From positions 1-64,000 of the forward strand of contig CACLZS010000002.1 in NCBI GenBank assembly GCA_902611465.1: a stretch of 64,000 bases of DNA, given 5' to 3'. The position numbers were made by a program, and so were the translations under genes. Numbering within the stretch: the stretch's first letter is position 1; each line of letters opens with the position of its first letter. Below the pieces are notes generated by a model. The model was not told the DNA's origin and did no database searches. It was given only the letters and a program-made list of their open reading frames with translations. This document shows positions 52,650 to 61,865 of the stretch, piece by piece. The DNA comes from an uncultured Pelagibacteraceae bacterium. GTDB taxonomy: Bacteria; Pseudomonadota; Alphaproteobacteria; Pelagibacterales; Pelagibacteraceae.

Positions 52650-53557
52650 TGGAAATAGAGGATATTAAAAATTCAGCATTATTAATTGATGGGGAAATTT
52701 TCTTTAATCAAAGTATTAAAAATCTAAACTGGTTTAATATTGGAGGAAAAACTAAAATTTTTTTTAAACCAAAATCACTTAAGAGTTTAATAGAATATCT
52801 TAAACTTTATAATTTAAGAGGTAAAATATTTATTTTAGGGAATGGGTCAAATGTATTATTTGATGACGATACATACCAAGGTACAGTGATTAAATTGGGT
52901 AAAAGTTTTTCGAATATTGCTCTGCTAGATAACGAAACAATCATTGCTGGAGCTGCTACCTCGCAAAAAAAAGTTTCAGAATTTGCAAAGGATAATAATA
53001 TTTCTGGATTAGAGTTTATGTCGTGTATTCCTGGATCTATAGGGGGTGGTATAAGAATGAACTCTGGATGTTTTAAAAAAGAATTTAAAGATATTCTAAT
53101 ATCTATTCAATTAGTTGATTTTAAAGGTTTAGTAAGAAGTATACCAACAAATAAAATTAATTTTAATTATAGATCAATAGAATTACCTAAAGATTTAATA
53201 TTTTTAAGCGCTACTTTAAAAGGAAAAAAAAAAAATAGTGAACATATAAGTAAATATATGAATGAGCTAAATAAAATTAAAAATATGGCTCAACCAACAA
53301 AAATTAAAACAAGCGGTAGTACATTTAAAAACCCTATTAATCAAACAGATAAAAAGGTTTGGGAATTAATCAGAGCAAGTGTTGATAATGAAATAAGTTA
53401 TGGTGATGCTGTGATCTCTAAGAAACATGCTAATTTTTTTGTGAATAAAAAAAATGCGAAATCTGATGATATGAAGTCTTTAATAAATTTCGTCAAAAAG
53501 AAAGTAAAAGATCAGACTGGAATAAAATTAGAATTAGAAATTGTGGTGGTTGAATAA
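52649..53557 (+). CDS. murB: UDP-N-acetylenolpyruvoylglucosamine reductase
   Basis: FAD enzyme that reduces the enolpyruvyl group to give UDP-MurNAc. The ATG at 52649 gives 302 residues; a TTG start inside murC would add ten. The FAD-binding signature is LGNGSNVLFDD, followed by GLEFMSCIPGSIGGGIRMNSG with the family's catalytic-loop residues, FNYRSIEL and KTSGSTFKNP (the catalytic serine region). The C-terminal glutamate is in ELEIVVVE. Type II (short) MurB by length. Stop overlaps ddl by one base. Confidence 0.95.
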   Translation: MEIEDIKNSALLIDGEIFFNQSIKNLNWFNIGGKTKIFFKPKSLKSLIEYLKLYNLRGKIFILGNGSNVLFDDDTYQGTVIKLGKSFSNIALLDNETIIAGAATSQKKVSEFAKDNNISGLEFMSCIPGSIGGGIRMNSGCFKKEFKDILISIQLVDFKGLVRSIPTNKINFNYRSIELPKDLIFLSATLKGKKKNSEHISKYMNELNKIKNMAQPTKIKTSGSTFKNPINQTDKKVWELIRASVDNEISYGDAVISKKHANFFVNKKNAKSDDMKSLINFVKKKVKDQTGIKLELEIVVVE

Positions 53558-54477
53558 TGACTAAAATTTTAATATTAGCAGGGGGATATTCTAATGAAAG
53601 AGAGATTAGCTTAATAACAGCCAAAAGCGTGATCTATGAATTAAAAAAAAATAAAAAGTATAAGCTTCTATTAATTGAACCAGATGGGAGTTTTGTAAAA
53701 AAATTGAGGAAATTTAAACCAAATTTGGTTTTAAATCTTCTACATGGTAGGTATGGCGAAGATGGTTACATTCAGTCAATACTTGAGTCAGAAAAAGTAA
53801 GATATTCTCATTCTGGTGTACTTTCTTCTTCTCTTGCAATTGATAAAGAAATATCAAAAAAAATTTTTACTGAAAATAATATTTTAACACCCCCACATAT
53901 CAAATTTTCTTTTAAAAATAATTCTAATATTAAAAATACAATAAAAAAAATTGATACAAATTTTAAATTCCCTGTAGTTTTGAAGCCTATTAACGAGGGC
54001 TCTAGTGTAGGTGTATATATTTGCACTAAAAAAAATTTTAATAGAAATTTGATGAAGTTAAAAAAATTTAGAGATATTTTAATTGAGAAATATATACCTG
54101 GAAGAGAAATTCAAGCTGCTATTTTAGGTAAAAAAAAATTAGGAATAATTGAGCTAAAACCTAAAAGGAAATTTTATGATTATAAAGCAAAGTATAGTAC
54201 TAGTGCAAAAACTGAGCATATAATACCAGTAAATTTAAGTTTAAGAAATTATAATAAAGTTAATTCAATAGCTATGAAAGCACATAAGTTATTAAAATGT
54301 AGAGGGGTATCCAGATCAGATTTCAGATTTTATAACAATAAATTTTATTTATTAGAAATTAATACTCAGCCAGGCATGACTTCACTTTCTTTAGTACCTG
54401 AAATAGCAAAATACCAGAATATTAGTTTTATAAAACTTATAGAAGAAATAATGAGAGATGCGGGCATCAATAAGTAA
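53557..54477 (+). CDS. ddl: D-alanine-D-alanine ligase
   Basis: ATP-grasp enzyme supplying D-Ala-D-Ala to the MurF activity. The protein has 306 residues, DdlB-like. GGYSNEREISLITA is the N-terminal substrate signature, LNLLHGRYGEDGYIQ follows, PVVLKPINEGSSVGVYI is an ATP-grasp segment, and metal and substrate ligands are in RSDFRF and EINTQPGMTSLSLVPE. It starts on the last base of murB and overlaps ftsQ by 20 bases. Confidence 0.95.
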   Translation: MTKILILAGGYSNEREISLITAKSVIYELKKNKKYKLLLIEPDGSFVKKLRKFKPNLVLNLLHGRYGEDGYIQSILESEKVRYSHSGVLSSSLAIDKEISKKIFTENNILTPPHIKFSFKNNSNIKNTIKKIDTNFKFPVVLKPINEGSSVGVYICTKKNFNRNLMKLKKFRDILIEKYIPGREIQAAILGKKKLGIIELKPKRKFYDYKAKYSTSAKTEHIIPVNLSLRNYNKVNSIAMKAHKLLKCRGVSRSDFRFYNNKFYLLEINTQPGMTSLSLVPEIAKYQNISFIKLIEEIMRDAGINK

Positions 54478-55153
54478 ATATAAAGTATATCTTTATTTAT
54501 TTTTTTTAATTTTTCTGAGTTCAATATTTAATTTTAAATATTTAGAAAATTATAACGACATGTTCAGATTAAAAACGATTAACATTAAAGGAGTATCTTA
54601 TAATGAACGAATAAATATTGAAGAAGAATTAAATAAGTTAAAAAATACAAATATTTTTAAAATAAATGAGATTAAAGTTTTTAAGAAATTAGCAACATTT
54701 AATTTTATAGATGGTATATATGTAAAGAAAATTTTTCCCTCCTCAATCAATATAAATTTATCAATGACAACTATCCTTGGAAAAACCTTTTTAAATGGAG
54801 AAGAGTTTTATATCGGTAAAAATGGCAAATTTATAAATTCTAATCAATTTTTTGAAAAATACAAAACAGCTACCGTATTTGGAACGTTCGAAGTAAAAGA
54901 ATTTTTGGATTTATATAATATTTTAAATAGTCAACAGTTAGAAATTAATGAGATAGATTATTATTATTATTTTAAAAATAGAAGATGGGATTTGGTATTC
55001 TCTAATGGATTGACCCTTAAGCTACCTGCAAAAAACAAAAAAGACTCAATTAAAATTTTTAAAAAATTAATTGATAATGATAAATTAACAAACACAAAAA
55101 TTATTGACCTTAGAGTAAGCAACCAAATTATAATGACTAAAAATAATGAATAA
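54458..55153 (+). CDS. ftsQ: Cell division protein FtsQ
   Basis: Bitopic divisome scaffold protein of 231 residues, at the short end for the family. One N-terminal membrane helix (about 9-26) is followed by a POTRA-type domain (FRLKTINIKGVSYNERINIEEEL) and a beta domain ending in KIIDLRVSNQIIM, the usual FtsQ closing strand. Sequence similarity is modest; placement between ddl and ftsA makes the call secure. Overlaps ftsA by eight bases. Confidence 0.9.
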   Translation: MRASISKYKVYLYLFFLIFLSSIFNFKYLENYNDMFRLKTINIKGVSYNERINIEEELNKLKNTNIFKINEIKVFKKLATFNFIDGIYVKKIFPSSININLSMTTILGKTFLNGEEFYIGKNGKFINSNQFFEKYKTATVFGTFEVKEFLDLYNILNSQQLEINEIDYYYYFKNRRWDLVFSNGLTLKLPAKNKKDSIKIFKKLIDNDKLTNTKIIDLRVSNQIIMTKNNE

Positions 55154-56312
55154 TTTAGATACAATAATAGATTTTGGGTCTAAAAACTTAAGACTAGGTG
55201 TATTTAATCAATCATCTGAAAAAGTTTATTCATCAAATATTAAAATTAATGAGGTTTTAGAAAATAACAATCTAGATAATGCTTTGAAGAATTTGGTAAG
55301 AGATGCAGAAAAGCAACTATCCACACACTTGGCTGATGTTAATATACTTTATGATTCCTCAGAATTTAATTTCATCGATTTTTCAATTAAAAAATCATTT
55401 GATCAACCTACTTTAATATCAAAACATTATAAAAGTCTAATTGAAGAAGCGAACTTTATTATTTCAGAAAATAATTTTAGAGATCAGGTCATTCATATTG
55501 ATATAAACAATATAATTGTTGATGAAAATAGAAAATTAGAAAACTTATTTGATGATATAAAAATAAAATCTTTGATATTAGAAATAAAATTTATTTGTTT
55601 AAAAAAATCTACAATAAATAATTTATCAAATAAATTTAAAAAAAATAATTTAAATATCTTATGTATATACTGCTCAAGCTATGTTAAATCATTTTTTTAT
55701 AAAAAAAGTATAGATACTAGAAAAAATATTATATTCTTAGATATTGGATATGAAACAACTAGTGCTTTATTTTTTAATAATAATAAATTCCAATTTTTAA
55801 ATTCTGTACCCATAGGTGGAAATAATATAACAAAGGATATTTCAAAAGTACTAAAATTAGACATTAGTTATTCTGAAGATTTAAAAACAAAATTTGATAA
55901 AAATGAGAATGAAATATCATTTAATAAAATCTCTACAAATGACATAAATTTATTTAGTGAAATATCAGAAAAAAATATTTCGATAGATTTATTGAAACAA
56001 GTTATTCAAGCAAGAGTAGACGAAATTATTAATATCTCAATTATACAAAATAATTACTTTAAAAATATTAATTCTTCTGAAAAACCTAAAATAATTTTTA
56101 TTGGAAATGGATCAAAGTTGATATCATTCATTAACAATTTTAATTTAAAAAATTCTTTTTCAGAATTGATCTTTTTTGATGAAAGCGACACTAAGATATG
56201 TGAAGCAGGCATAAATTATCATAAAAGTGATGAAAGATCTTTAATAAACATTGAAAAAAAGCTTAAAAAAACAGGCTTTTTTGAGAAGTTCTTTAATCTT
56301 TTTTCTCGATAA
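55146..56312 (+). CDS. ftsA: Cell division protein FtsA
   Basis: Actin-like ATPase that anchors FtsZ filaments to the membrane. The protein has 388 residues, somewhat short and divergent. The phosphate-1 motif is IIDFGSKNLRLGVF, phosphate-2 FLDIGYETTSALFF, and an adenosine-type loop IIFIGNGSKLISF is near 316-328. The C-terminal KTGFFEKFFNLFSR is an amphipathic membrane-targeting helix. FtsZ, normally the next gene, is absent here; lpxC follows after a 62-base gap with its own promoter candidate. Confidence 0.88.
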   Translation: MNNLDTIIDFGSKNLRLGVFNQSSEKVYSSNIKINEVLENNNLDNALKNLVRDAEKQLSTHLADVNILYDSSEFNFIDFSIKKSFDQPTLISKHYKSLIEEANFIISENNFRDQVIHIDINNIIVDENRKLENLFDDIKIKSLILEIKFICLKKSTINNLSNKFKKNNLNILCIYCSSYVKSFFYKKSIDTRKNIIFLDIGYETTSALFFNNNKFQFLNSVPIGGNNITKDISKVLKLDISYSEDLKTKFDKNENEISFNKISTNDINLFSEISEKNISIDLLKQVIQARVDEIINISIIQNNYFKNINSSEKPKIIFIGNGSKLISFINNFNLKNSFSELIFFDESDTKICEAGINYHKSDERSLINIEKKLKKTGFFEKFFNLFSR

Positions 56313-56334
56313 TTGTATTTTCTTGTAACATTAC

Positions 56335-56363
56335 TTGAATATTAAACTGGGCTTGTTTTTATA
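56335..56363 (+). promoter_or_regulatory. Sigma-70 promoter candidate for lpxC
   Basis: TTGAAT at 56335-56340 and TTTATA at 56358-56363 are 17 bases apart, in the only sizeable gap of the division cluster. The predicted start lies a few bases before the lpxC ATG at 56375, so the leader would be very short. Confidence 0.4.
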
Positions 56364-56374
56364 TACTCTTGCTT

Positions 56375-57298
56375 ATGTCACTGTTATCCCAATCAACAAT
56401 ATCAAAAAAAATTTTATTATCCGGAATTGGAATTCACACTGGTGAAAAAGTAAATCTTCAAATTTTACCTTCTGCACCTAACTCTGGGATTATATTCAAA
56501 AGAGTTGATATAAAAAATAATAATATAGTAATTCCTAATTTTGAGAATGTTTGTGAAGCAACGCTTTGCACAACAATATCAAATCAACATGGAGTAAAAG
56601 TTTCAACAATCGAACACCTTATGGCTGCATTTTTAGGTTTGGGTATTGATAATGCAGTTGTTGAACTTGATTCACAAGAAGTACCTATTCTTGATGGATC
56701 TGCAATGAATTTTGTTAAAATTCTTAAAGAAACTGGATTAAAAAATAGTGATGTACCTATTAAATTGATAAAAATAAATAACAGTGTTGAAATAGAAGAG
56801 GGAGATAAATTCATTTCTATTGAAAAATCCAATACTTCCTTGGAAATTGATTTTGAGATAAATTATAAAAATCAACTTATTCAAAAACAACAAAATAAAA
56901 TAAATGTTTTTGAGGACAAATTAGATGATGTATTTAATTCTAGAACATTTTGTTTGTATGAAGATATTGATAAATTAAAGAAAATAGGTTTGGGAAAAGG
57001 AGGATCTCTAGATAATGCAATCGTTGTAAGAGAAAACAGCATCTTGAATGAAGAAGGATTAAGAAATAAAAATGAGTTTGTGAATCACAAAATTCTTGAT
57101 TGTATGGGCGATCTTTATCTAGTTGGTTATAGGTTAATCGGATCTATTAAATGTAGACATGGTGGTCACAGTCTAACAAATAAATTGTTAAGAAAAGTAT
57201 TTAGCGATAATAAAAATTATTCCTTAATTGAAATTAAAGGTAAAAATTTACCTCATACGCTAATAAATAATCGTAATAATTTAAAATCTATAGCTTAA
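56375..57298 (+). CDS. lpxC: UDP-3-O-acyl-N-acetylglucosamine deacetylase
   Basis: Zinc enzyme for the committed step of lipid A synthesis, so this organism makes LPS. The ATG at 56375 gives 307 residues; a TTG two codons upstream is possible. Zinc ligands H81 (TIEHLMAAFLG), H238 and D242 (VNHKILDCMGD) and catalytic H265 (RHGGHSL) fall almost exactly at the canonical positions. The order ftsA-(ftsZ)-lpxC-bamD is retained except for the missing ftsZ. Confidence 0.96.
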   Translation: MSLLSQSTISKKILLSGIGIHTGEKVNLQILPSAPNSGIIFKRVDIKNNNIVIPNFENVCEATLCTTISNQHGVKVSTIEHLMAAFLGLGIDNAVVELDSQEVPILDGSAMNFVKILKETGLKNSDVPIKLIKINNSVEIEEGDKFISIEKSNTSLEIDFEINYKNQLIQKQQNKINVFEDKLDDVFNSRTFCLYEDIDKLKKIGLGKGGSLDNAIVVRENSILNEEGLRNKNEFVNHKILDCMGDLYLVGYRLIGSIKCRHGGHSLTNKLLRKVFSDNKNYSLIEIKGKNLPHTLINNRNNLKSIA

Positions 57299-57336
57299 AA
57301 ATTAGAATTTTAAAATTTTTCTGATAAAATTCATTG

Positions 57337-58176
57337 ATGAAAATTTGTAATTTTTTATTAATTCAAATAATTATTTTTGGTTTAATTTCTTGTTCCGAAA
57401 AACAAGAAAAAGTCTCATTAATTAAAGAAGATAATTTAGAAATGCAGATGATAGAAGCTTATAATGAAGGGTTAAAAGAATTTAATAGAGGTGATATTTT
57501 TTTTGCTGCAAAAAAATTTAATGAGGTGGAACTTTTATATCCTCAATCAATTTGGGCACCAAGATCTAATTTAATGGCTGCTTACTCTTACTATACTCAA
57601 TTATACTTTACATATGCGATAGTTGAATTAGAACGATTTTTAGATAAATATAAAAATCATCCTAATACTGATTATGCATACTATTTATTAGCTATTTGTC
57701 ATTATAATCAAATTACAGATGAGAAAAAAGATCTAGGACAAATTGTTAAAGCCAAAGAATATTTTACTTTATTAATCAATGAATATCCTGGAACAGATTT
57801 TGCTGAGGATGCAAACTTTAAGTTAGAGCTTATTGAGGAAATATTAGCTTCAAAAGAATTATATCTCGCAAACTATTATTTAGAACGAGAAAAATGGATA
57901 CCAGCAATGAATAGATATAAAAAAATCGTAAATGAATATGATACAACTATCTTCATTGAAGAGGCATTATACAGACTTGTAGAATTAAATTACAAGTTAG
58001 GACTAATGGATGAGGCAAAAAAATATACAGCTCTCCTTGGATATAATTATCAGTCAAGTGATTGGTATGAGAGATCATATAAAATCTTAAATACTAATTA
58101 TGAAAAACCTCAAATTAAAAAGGATCTCAATAAGCAAAAATCATTACTCAAAAAATTTAAACAATTATTTCAATAG
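57337..58176 (+). CDS. bamD: Outer membrane assembly lipoprotein BamD
   Basis: Essential lipoprotein of the BAM complex that folds outer-membrane beta-barrels. The ATG at 57337 gives 279 residues. A lipoprotein signal ends in the lipobox LISC with acylated C19. Tandem TPR-like repeats follow (EFNRGDIFFAAKKFNEVELL, ARSN-like APRSNLMAAYSYY, YPGTDFAEDANFKLE). A basic tail closes the protein. It would be processed by Lgt, encoded earlier in this window. ligA follows nine bases later; recN, often between them, is absent. Confidence 0.93.
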   Translation: MKICNFLLIQIIIFGLISCSEKQEKVSLIKEDNLEMQMIEAYNEGLKEFNRGDIFFAAKKFNEVELLYPQSIWAPRSNLMAAYSYYTQLYFTYAIVELERFLDKYKNHPNTDYAYYLLAICHYNQITDEKKDLGQIVKAKEYFTLLINEYPGTDFAEDANFKLELIEEILASKELYLANYYLEREKWIPAMNRYKKIVNEYDTTIFIEEALYRLVELNYKLGLMDEAKKYTALLGYNYQSSDWYERSYKILNTNYEKPQIKKDLNKQKSLLKKFKQLFQ

Positions 58177-58184
58177 TGAGTTAA

Positions 58185-60194
58185 ATGAAGGAAGTAGAAA
58201 TAAAAAAATACTATAAGAAAAAAATAAATGAATTAAAAAATCATAACAAATTATATTTTGAAAAAAGTTCGCCAAAAATATCTGATAAAGAATATGATGA
58301 AATTAAAAAAGAAATACTTGATTTAGAAAATAATTTTTCTTTTTTAAAGAGTTCTTTTTCTCCATCCAATTCTCTAGGATTTGCTCCCTCAAAAAATTTC
58401 ATAAAATCTACTCACAGAGTAAAAATGTTATCTTTATCAAATGCTTTTGGCTTAAAGGATTTAGAAAATTTCGAAAAGAAAATATTTAATTATCTCAACA
58501 AGAGAATTGATATTGAATACAGTGTTGAACCGAAAATAGATGGAATTTCAGCGTCATTAACTTACAAAAATGGATTATTAGTCATGGGTACTTCAAGGGG
58601 AGATGGTACTACAGGTGAAGTAATTACTGAAAATTTAAAAACAATTAATGATATACCGCATAAAATAACTAATAAAGACTTCCCAAAAGATATAGATATT
58701 AGAGGCGAGGTTTTCATAGAAAAGGATGATTTTAAAAAGTTAAAAAATGATTTCGCTAATCCTAGAAATGCAGCATCAGGTTCCCTGAGACAAAAAAATC
58801 CATTAGAAACTAAAAAAATTCCACTTAACTTTGTTGCTTATACTTATGGTTACTTTGAAAATAATAAAATAAAGAAACAGTCTGATTTTTTAATATCGTT
58901 GAAAAAATGGGGTTTTAAAATAAATGAGCATAATAAGGTTTTTAAAACTATTAAAGATTTAGAAATTTTTCACAAACAATTTGAGAATGATAGATTTAAT
59001 TTAAAGTATGATGTTGATGGTTTAGTCTATAAAATTAATAATCTTGATCTTCAAAATAGATTAGGATTTACAGCAAATTCTCCCAGGTGGGCTATAGCTC
59101 ATAAATTTTCAGCAGATAGTGCATATTCTTTAATAAAAGACATAAATATTCAGGTTGGTAGAACAGGTGCATTAACTCCAGTAGCAAGAATAAAACCAGT
59201 AAATATTGGGGGTGTAGTAGTTTCTAATGCAACACTTCATAATGAAGATGAAATAATTAGAAAAGATATAAGACTTGGTGATACTGTAAAAGTAGAGAGA
59301 GCAGGTGACGTTATTCCTCATGTTGTATTGGTTGATCTAAAAAAAAGAAAAAAAGAGTCAAAAAAATTTGTATTTCCAAAAAAATGCCCATGTGGTTTTG
59401 ATACCATAAAAGAATTTAATAAATTTACGAAAAAATATGATGCAGTGAGAAGGTGTCCAGATCGAGGATTTGAATGTGAAAAAATAGCTGTAGAAAAAAT
59501 TAAACATTTTATATCAAAAGAAGCACTAAATATTGACGGTTTAGGGAAAAAAGTCGTGGAAAATTTTTGGAATCTAAAATTAATAAGATATCCACAAGAT
59601 ATTTTTAACCTTGATTATGCTAAAATTTCTAAATTAGATGGTTGGGGTGATCTCTCAGTCTCAAACTTAAAATATTCAATTGATCAATCAAAAAAAGTTT
59701 CTTTGGATAGATTTATTTATTCTATAGGTATTAGACATATTGGAATTGAAAACGCTAAGCTTTTAGCAGAATATACAAAATCAATAACTAATTTCTTAAA
59801 CTTAATCAAAAATAAAAAATTTAATGAATTTTTAAATATAGATGGAATTGGAGAAACTCAAATTAATTCATTAAAAAAATTTTTTGAAAATAAATCAAAC
59901 TATAAAATAATTGAAAAGTTATCTTCCATGTTAAATATTTCTGATCTTAAATTAAATAAAGATGGCAAACTTTTAAACAATACATTTATGTTCACAGGAA
60001 AATTATCAAATATGAGTAGAGCTGAAGCAAAATCTTTGATTGAAGAAAATTCAGGATCTGTTGTAAGTTCAGTTAACAAAAAGTTAAAATATTTAATAAT
60101 TGGTGAAAAACCAACAAACCGAAAAGTTCAAAAAGCTAAAGAACTTGGAATAAAAATTTTATCTCAAAAAGAGTGGCTTAATTTATTAAATTAG
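58185..60194 (+). CDS. ligA: NAD-dependent DNA ligase
   Basis: Joins Okazaki fragments and repair nicks using NAD. The protein has 669 residues, full length. The adenylation lysine is K117 in EPKIDGISAS, preceded by the NAD-binding Ia domain (ISDKEYDEI). The OB fold includes VGRTGALTPVARIKPV, then a four-Cys zinc finger (CPCGF to RRCPDRGFEC), helix-hairpin-helix repeats and a C-terminal BRCT domain (NNTFMFTGKLSNMSRAEAK). Its stop overlaps the convergent M24 peptidase gene by nine bases. Confidence 0.97.
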   Translation: MKEVEIKKYYKKKINELKNHNKLYFEKSSPKISDKEYDEIKKEILDLENNFSFLKSSFSPSNSLGFAPSKNFIKSTHRVKMLSLSNAFGLKDLENFEKKIFNYLNKRIDIEYSVEPKIDGISASLTYKNGLLVMGTSRGDGTTGEVITENLKTINDIPHKITNKDFPKDIDIRGEVFIEKDDFKKLKNDFANPRNAASGSLRQKNPLETKKIPLNFVAYTYGYFENNKIKKQSDFLISLKKWGFKINEHNKVFKTIKDLEIFHKQFENDRFNLKYDVDGLVYKINNLDLQNRLGFTANSPRWAIAHKFSADSAYSLIKDINIQVGRTGALTPVARIKPVNIGGVVVSNATLHNEDEIIRKDIRLGDTVKVERAGDVIPHVVLVDLKKRKKESKKFVFPKKCPCGFDTIKEFNKFTKKYDAVRRCPDRGFECEKIAVEKIKHFISKEALNIDGLGKKVVENFWNLKLIRYPQDIFNLDYAKISKLDGWGDLSVSNLKYSIDQSKKVSLDRFIYSIGIRHIGIENAKLLAEYTKSITNFLNLIKNKKFNEFLNIDGIGETQINSLKKFFENKSNYKIIEKLSSMLNISDLKLNKDGKLLNNTFMFTGKLSNMSRAEAKSLIEENSGSVVSSVNKKLKYLIIGEKPTNRKVQKAKELGIKILSQKEWLNLLN

Positions 60195-61865
60195 CTTAGC
60201 TAACCATTTTTTCTCATTTTTATTTAAAAATGGTGAAATATTATTGTAAACCTCAAAGTGATATTTAAATAAATAATCTTTTTCCTTTTTATTAAGCATT
60301 TTAAAATTAATTAGGTCAGTATCGATTGGTGCCATTGTTAAATTTTCAAATAAAAGTTTAGATTTAACTCTTTTAATAAAAACCAAGTTTTCAATTCTTA
60401 TTCCAAATTCATTTTTTTTATAAAAACCAGGTTCATTACTTAAAACCATTCCTTCTTTTAGTTGTACGTAATTATTTTTTGATATTCCTTGTGGTCCTTC
60501 ATGAACATTAAGAAATGCTCCCACTCCATGACCAGTACCGTGACCATAATCAAGGCCTACTGAATTGAGGCTCTTTCTGGCAATTTTATCAATATTATGC
60601 CCATTTCTCTCTTTATTTATATTAGACAAGGCTACACCAATGTGTCCCTTTAAAACTCTAGTGAAAATATTCTTCACTGTATTTGTGACATTAGAAAAAC
60701 ATACTGTCCTTGTTACATCTGTAGTTCCCCATTTATACTGACCACCAGAATCAAGTAATAGTAAGTCATCTTTTTTTAATTCTCTGTTAGAAAATTTATC
60801 AGATCTATAATGTATTACTGCTCCATTTGGCCCAGATCCAGCAATTGTATCAAAGCTTGGGTATAAATAATTTTTATTTCTTTTTCTAAAACTCTCTAAT
60901 TTTTTCTCAATTTTTTTCTCTGTAAGGTTATTTTTTTTAAGATTTTTTATCCAATATAAAAATTTTGTTAAAGCAACACCATCTTCAAAGTGTGCATTAA
61001 TCATATTTTTAATCTCAGTTTTATTTTTTAAAGATTTCATAATATAAATAGAATCTTCTCTATCAATTATTTTAAATTTATAATTAATTAAACTTTCATC
61101 AGAAACGGAGCAGGTTTTACTGTCAATACAAAAATTTCCAATTTTCAAATTAATTAGGCATTTAAAAAAATCATCTTCCTTTAAAAAATTTATTTTTAAT
61201 TTTTTATGGCTCAACTTTATTTTTTTTATCTTGTATTTATTAGAAAAAAAATAAATTTTTTTTTCTTTTGTTAGCACCATTTTACAATTTGCAACTGGAG
61301 AATTTGGGAGATCTTTTCCTCTAATATTTAAAAGCCAGCAAATATTTTCGCCTGAGCTTATAAAGTTATAATCAACTTTCTTTTTTTTCATTATTTTGAT
61401 CAATCGACTTATTTTAGAATTAATACTTTCCCCTGCAACAGATGCTTTTAGATTAAAGAAAGGATAACTATTTTTTGTATTACTTTTATTTTCAAATTTA
61501 AATTTTAAAGGTAATAAGTTATAATTATCTCCAAAGTATTTATTTAGTGTTTCCCAAGTAAAAAGATCTGGATCAAAACCAATTTTTATTTTTTTCTTTA
61601 GAATATCCTTAGGCCAAATATAAGGAATTTCACAAATTTCAAATTCTTTTCCAACCTCTTTTTCAGCTTGAATAGTATATCTTCCGTCAACAAATAAATA
61701 TTTTTTATTTTTTAGGAAAATAGCAAATCCTGCAGAACCAGAAAAATTTGTAATTGATTTAAGATTATTTATTTTAGAATACTCCGTGAAATAATTATCA
61801 TTTTTTGGCAAGATATATCCATCCAAATCATTTGATAAAATAATTTTATTAATTACGACACTCAT
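60186..61865 (-). CDS. Aminopeptidase P family (M24) Xaa-Pro peptidase
   Basis: Metallopeptidase that removes N-terminal residues before proline. The ATG at 61865, overlapping uvrD by four bases, gives 559 residues; a longer form from 61892 is unlikely. Two creatinase-like N-terminal domains precede the pita-bread catalytic domain. Metal ligands appear as two Asp in LLDSGGQYKWGTTDVTR, His in GHGTGHGVGAFLNVHEGP, Glu in SNEPGFY and Glu in IRIENLV. The three-domain layout matches the eukaryote-like XPNPEP1 type. Substrate is inferred from family. Confidence 0.9.
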   Translation of the reverse strand: MSVVINKIILSNDLDGYILPKNDNYFTEYSKINNLKSITNFSGSAGFAIFLKNKKYLFVDGRYTIQAEKEVGKEFEICEIPYIWPKDILKKKIKIGFDPDLFTWETLNKYFGDNYNLLPLKFKFENKSNTKNSYPFFNLKASVAGESINSKISRLIKIMKKKKVDYNFISSGENICWLLNIRGKDLPNSPVANCKMVLTKEKKIYFFSNKYKIKKIKLSHKKLKINFLKEDDFFKCLINLKIGNFCIDSKTCSVSDESLINYKFKIIDREDSIYIMKSLKNKTEIKNMINAHFEDGVALTKFLYWIKNLKKNNLTEKKIEKKLESFRKRNKNYLYPSFDTIAGSGPNGAVIHYRSDKFSNRELKKDDLLLLDSGGQYKWGTTDVTRTVCFSNVTNTVKNIFTRVLKGHIGVALSNINKERNGHNIDKIARKSLNSVGLDYGHGTGHGVGAFLNVHEGPQGISKNNYVQLKEGMVLSNEPGFYKKNEFGIRIENLVFIKRVKSKLLFENLTMAPIDTDLINFKMLNKKEKDYLFKYHFEVYNNISPFLNKNEKKWLAKLI

